Source of the DNA: Ceratotherium simum simum | Taxonomy: Eukaryota > Chordata > Mammalia > Perissodactyla > Rhinocerotidae | DNA: 64,000 nt | Assembly (NCBI RefSeq): GCF_000283155.1 | Contig: NW_004454177.1 | Span: forward strand, 7,213,230-7,277,229 | Reading direction: 5' to 3' | Part shown: piece by piece, positions 63,332 to 64,000 of the stretch | Layout of the letters: each line of letters begins with the position of its first letter | Position numbering within the stretch: the first letter of the stretch is position 1 | Program-made: the position numbers and the translations under genes | The notes under the pieces: generated by a model | Database searches by the model: none | What the model was told of the DNA's origin: nothing | The model's input: only the letters and a program-made list of their open reading frames with translations

Positions 63332-63635
63332 ATTGTTGTTGTACCCCACTGTCGAGGCAAGAAATAAAATCGTGGAGAAGAGGTTCTCTTTCAGAACCTT
63401 TATTTTCTTTTGGCATCAGGTCAGGACCCTGCTATAGCATTCTTCTAAAAGCTAAAAATTTTGGATTAAAAAAAAAAACAGGCCCCATCTAGCCCCTGCC
63501 TCAACAACCATATGTTAGTGTTAGTGTTAGAGTGTATGTAGGTGAGTGTGTGTTGCTTGTGCCTGGTGTCTTTATTTTCCATTTACCTAGAAAATTGATA
63601 GATTTCCAATTTAGAGCAAGGAGAACAGGGAGGGA
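63332..63635. other. No gene; short GTTAGT repeat
   Basis: Unique sequence with a short 'gttagtgttagtgttag' run at 63514-63530 and GTGTGT near 63545. Confidence 0.5.
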
Positions 63636-63639
63636 GAAG

Positions 63640-63790
63640 GAAAATGGAGCTGCCCATCAAAATTAGCAGGGAAGTGGGTAAAGGTCATTTGATCACAGCT
63701 TGGCCGCCTCTGAATTAACCTGCATAACAGAGACTTGTTGAGTTTGCAGCTCTTTAAGGTGCATATTAACACCAGGAGGGAGGCAAGGAG
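63640..63790. promoter_or_regulatory. Candidate conserved non-coding element
   Basis: Unique block with CATCAAAATTAGCAGG, GGTCATTTGATCACAG, GAATTAACCTGCATAAC and GGTGCATATTAACACC (63759-63774, containing an imperfect palindrome). No transposon landmark. Function inferred from composition only. Confidence 0.35.
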
Positions 63791-64000
63791 ACACCCAGAG
63801 AGAAGGTCAATTTGTGGCTGCTCAGATCAGCAGGGATCCTGAAGAAACTTGGCTGGAGGAGCCAGCTCTGGGGCGTTGGGGTGAGGAGCCAGGGTGGGAA
63901 GTCTGGTGCCTCTCCCAGGACTGCTTCCCTAGCTGCCCTGTGAGAGCCCTGGCATCAGAGCTGGGAGGGGCTTCCTCTGGAGCTGGAGCTGCAGCAGAAA
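63791..64000. other. No recognised feature; window end
   Basis: GC-rich unique sequence running out of the window. Confidence 0.4.

Overview
This is nuclear DNA of a mammal, almost certainly a perissodactyl (horse family, possibly rhinoceros or tapir). The diagnostic evidence is eight copies of the tRNA-derived ERE SINE, with a GGCCAGCCC...GTGG head, a GGTTCGGATCC-type B box and 'GAGGAAGATTGGC...TTAGCTCAGGGC' tails. These sit on a background of mammalian L1, L2, MIR, MaLR (MLT1-like) LTR and hAT (MER5A-like) relics. No bacterial-style gene organisation is present. I could not support a single intact protein-coding gene: every open frame above 60 codons is either L1-derived or a chance frame in repeat or GC-rich sequence.

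Layout. 1-4.6 kb: ancient L1 fragments in both orientations, one of them hit by a younger L1 3' end with a visible 14-bp target-site duplication (TSD). 6.3-11.8 kb: a long AT-rich antisense L1/HAL1-like relic carrying three EREs. 12.6-25.6 kb: mostly decayed L2 and MIR, an MLT1-like LTR inside an L2, microsatellites, and single-copy AT-rich blocks that look like conserved non-coding elements (CNE candidates). 26.7-27.9 kb: a long GA tract followed by two CNE candidates. 31.5-32.6 kb: the most gene-like place in the window. It holds a CpG island (probable promoter) containing a 100-N assembly gap flanked by a 64-bp-period GC-rich tandem repeat, an E-box and CCAAT box beside the gap, and an AT-rich islet inside the island. 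Two CTCF-like motifs lie 0.8 kb downstream. 35.5-48 kb: L2/MIR interrupted by L1 3' ends, an MLT1-like LTR and a MER5A-like element. 49.8-57.3 kb: an L2 split by a nearly full-length (about 6.6 kb) but dead L1 whose two ORFs can still be read, which itself carries an ERE and a 70-bp internal tandem duplication. 57.3-64 kb: MIR, a CNE candidate, two more EREs, and a 3-kb L2 relic split by another MLT1-like LTR.

Interpretation. The window reads as an intergenic or intronic regulatory landscape around one CpG-island promoter whose transcript cannot be named from sequence alone. Its informative content is (1) the promoter/gap/CTCF cluster, (2) scattered AT-rich unique blocks with homeodomain-like motifs, and (3) layered transposon insertions with readable TSDs that order events in time. 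I found no convincing new biological system. Repeat family names come from memory of consensus sequences and were not checked against a database; boundaries of old repeats are approximate.
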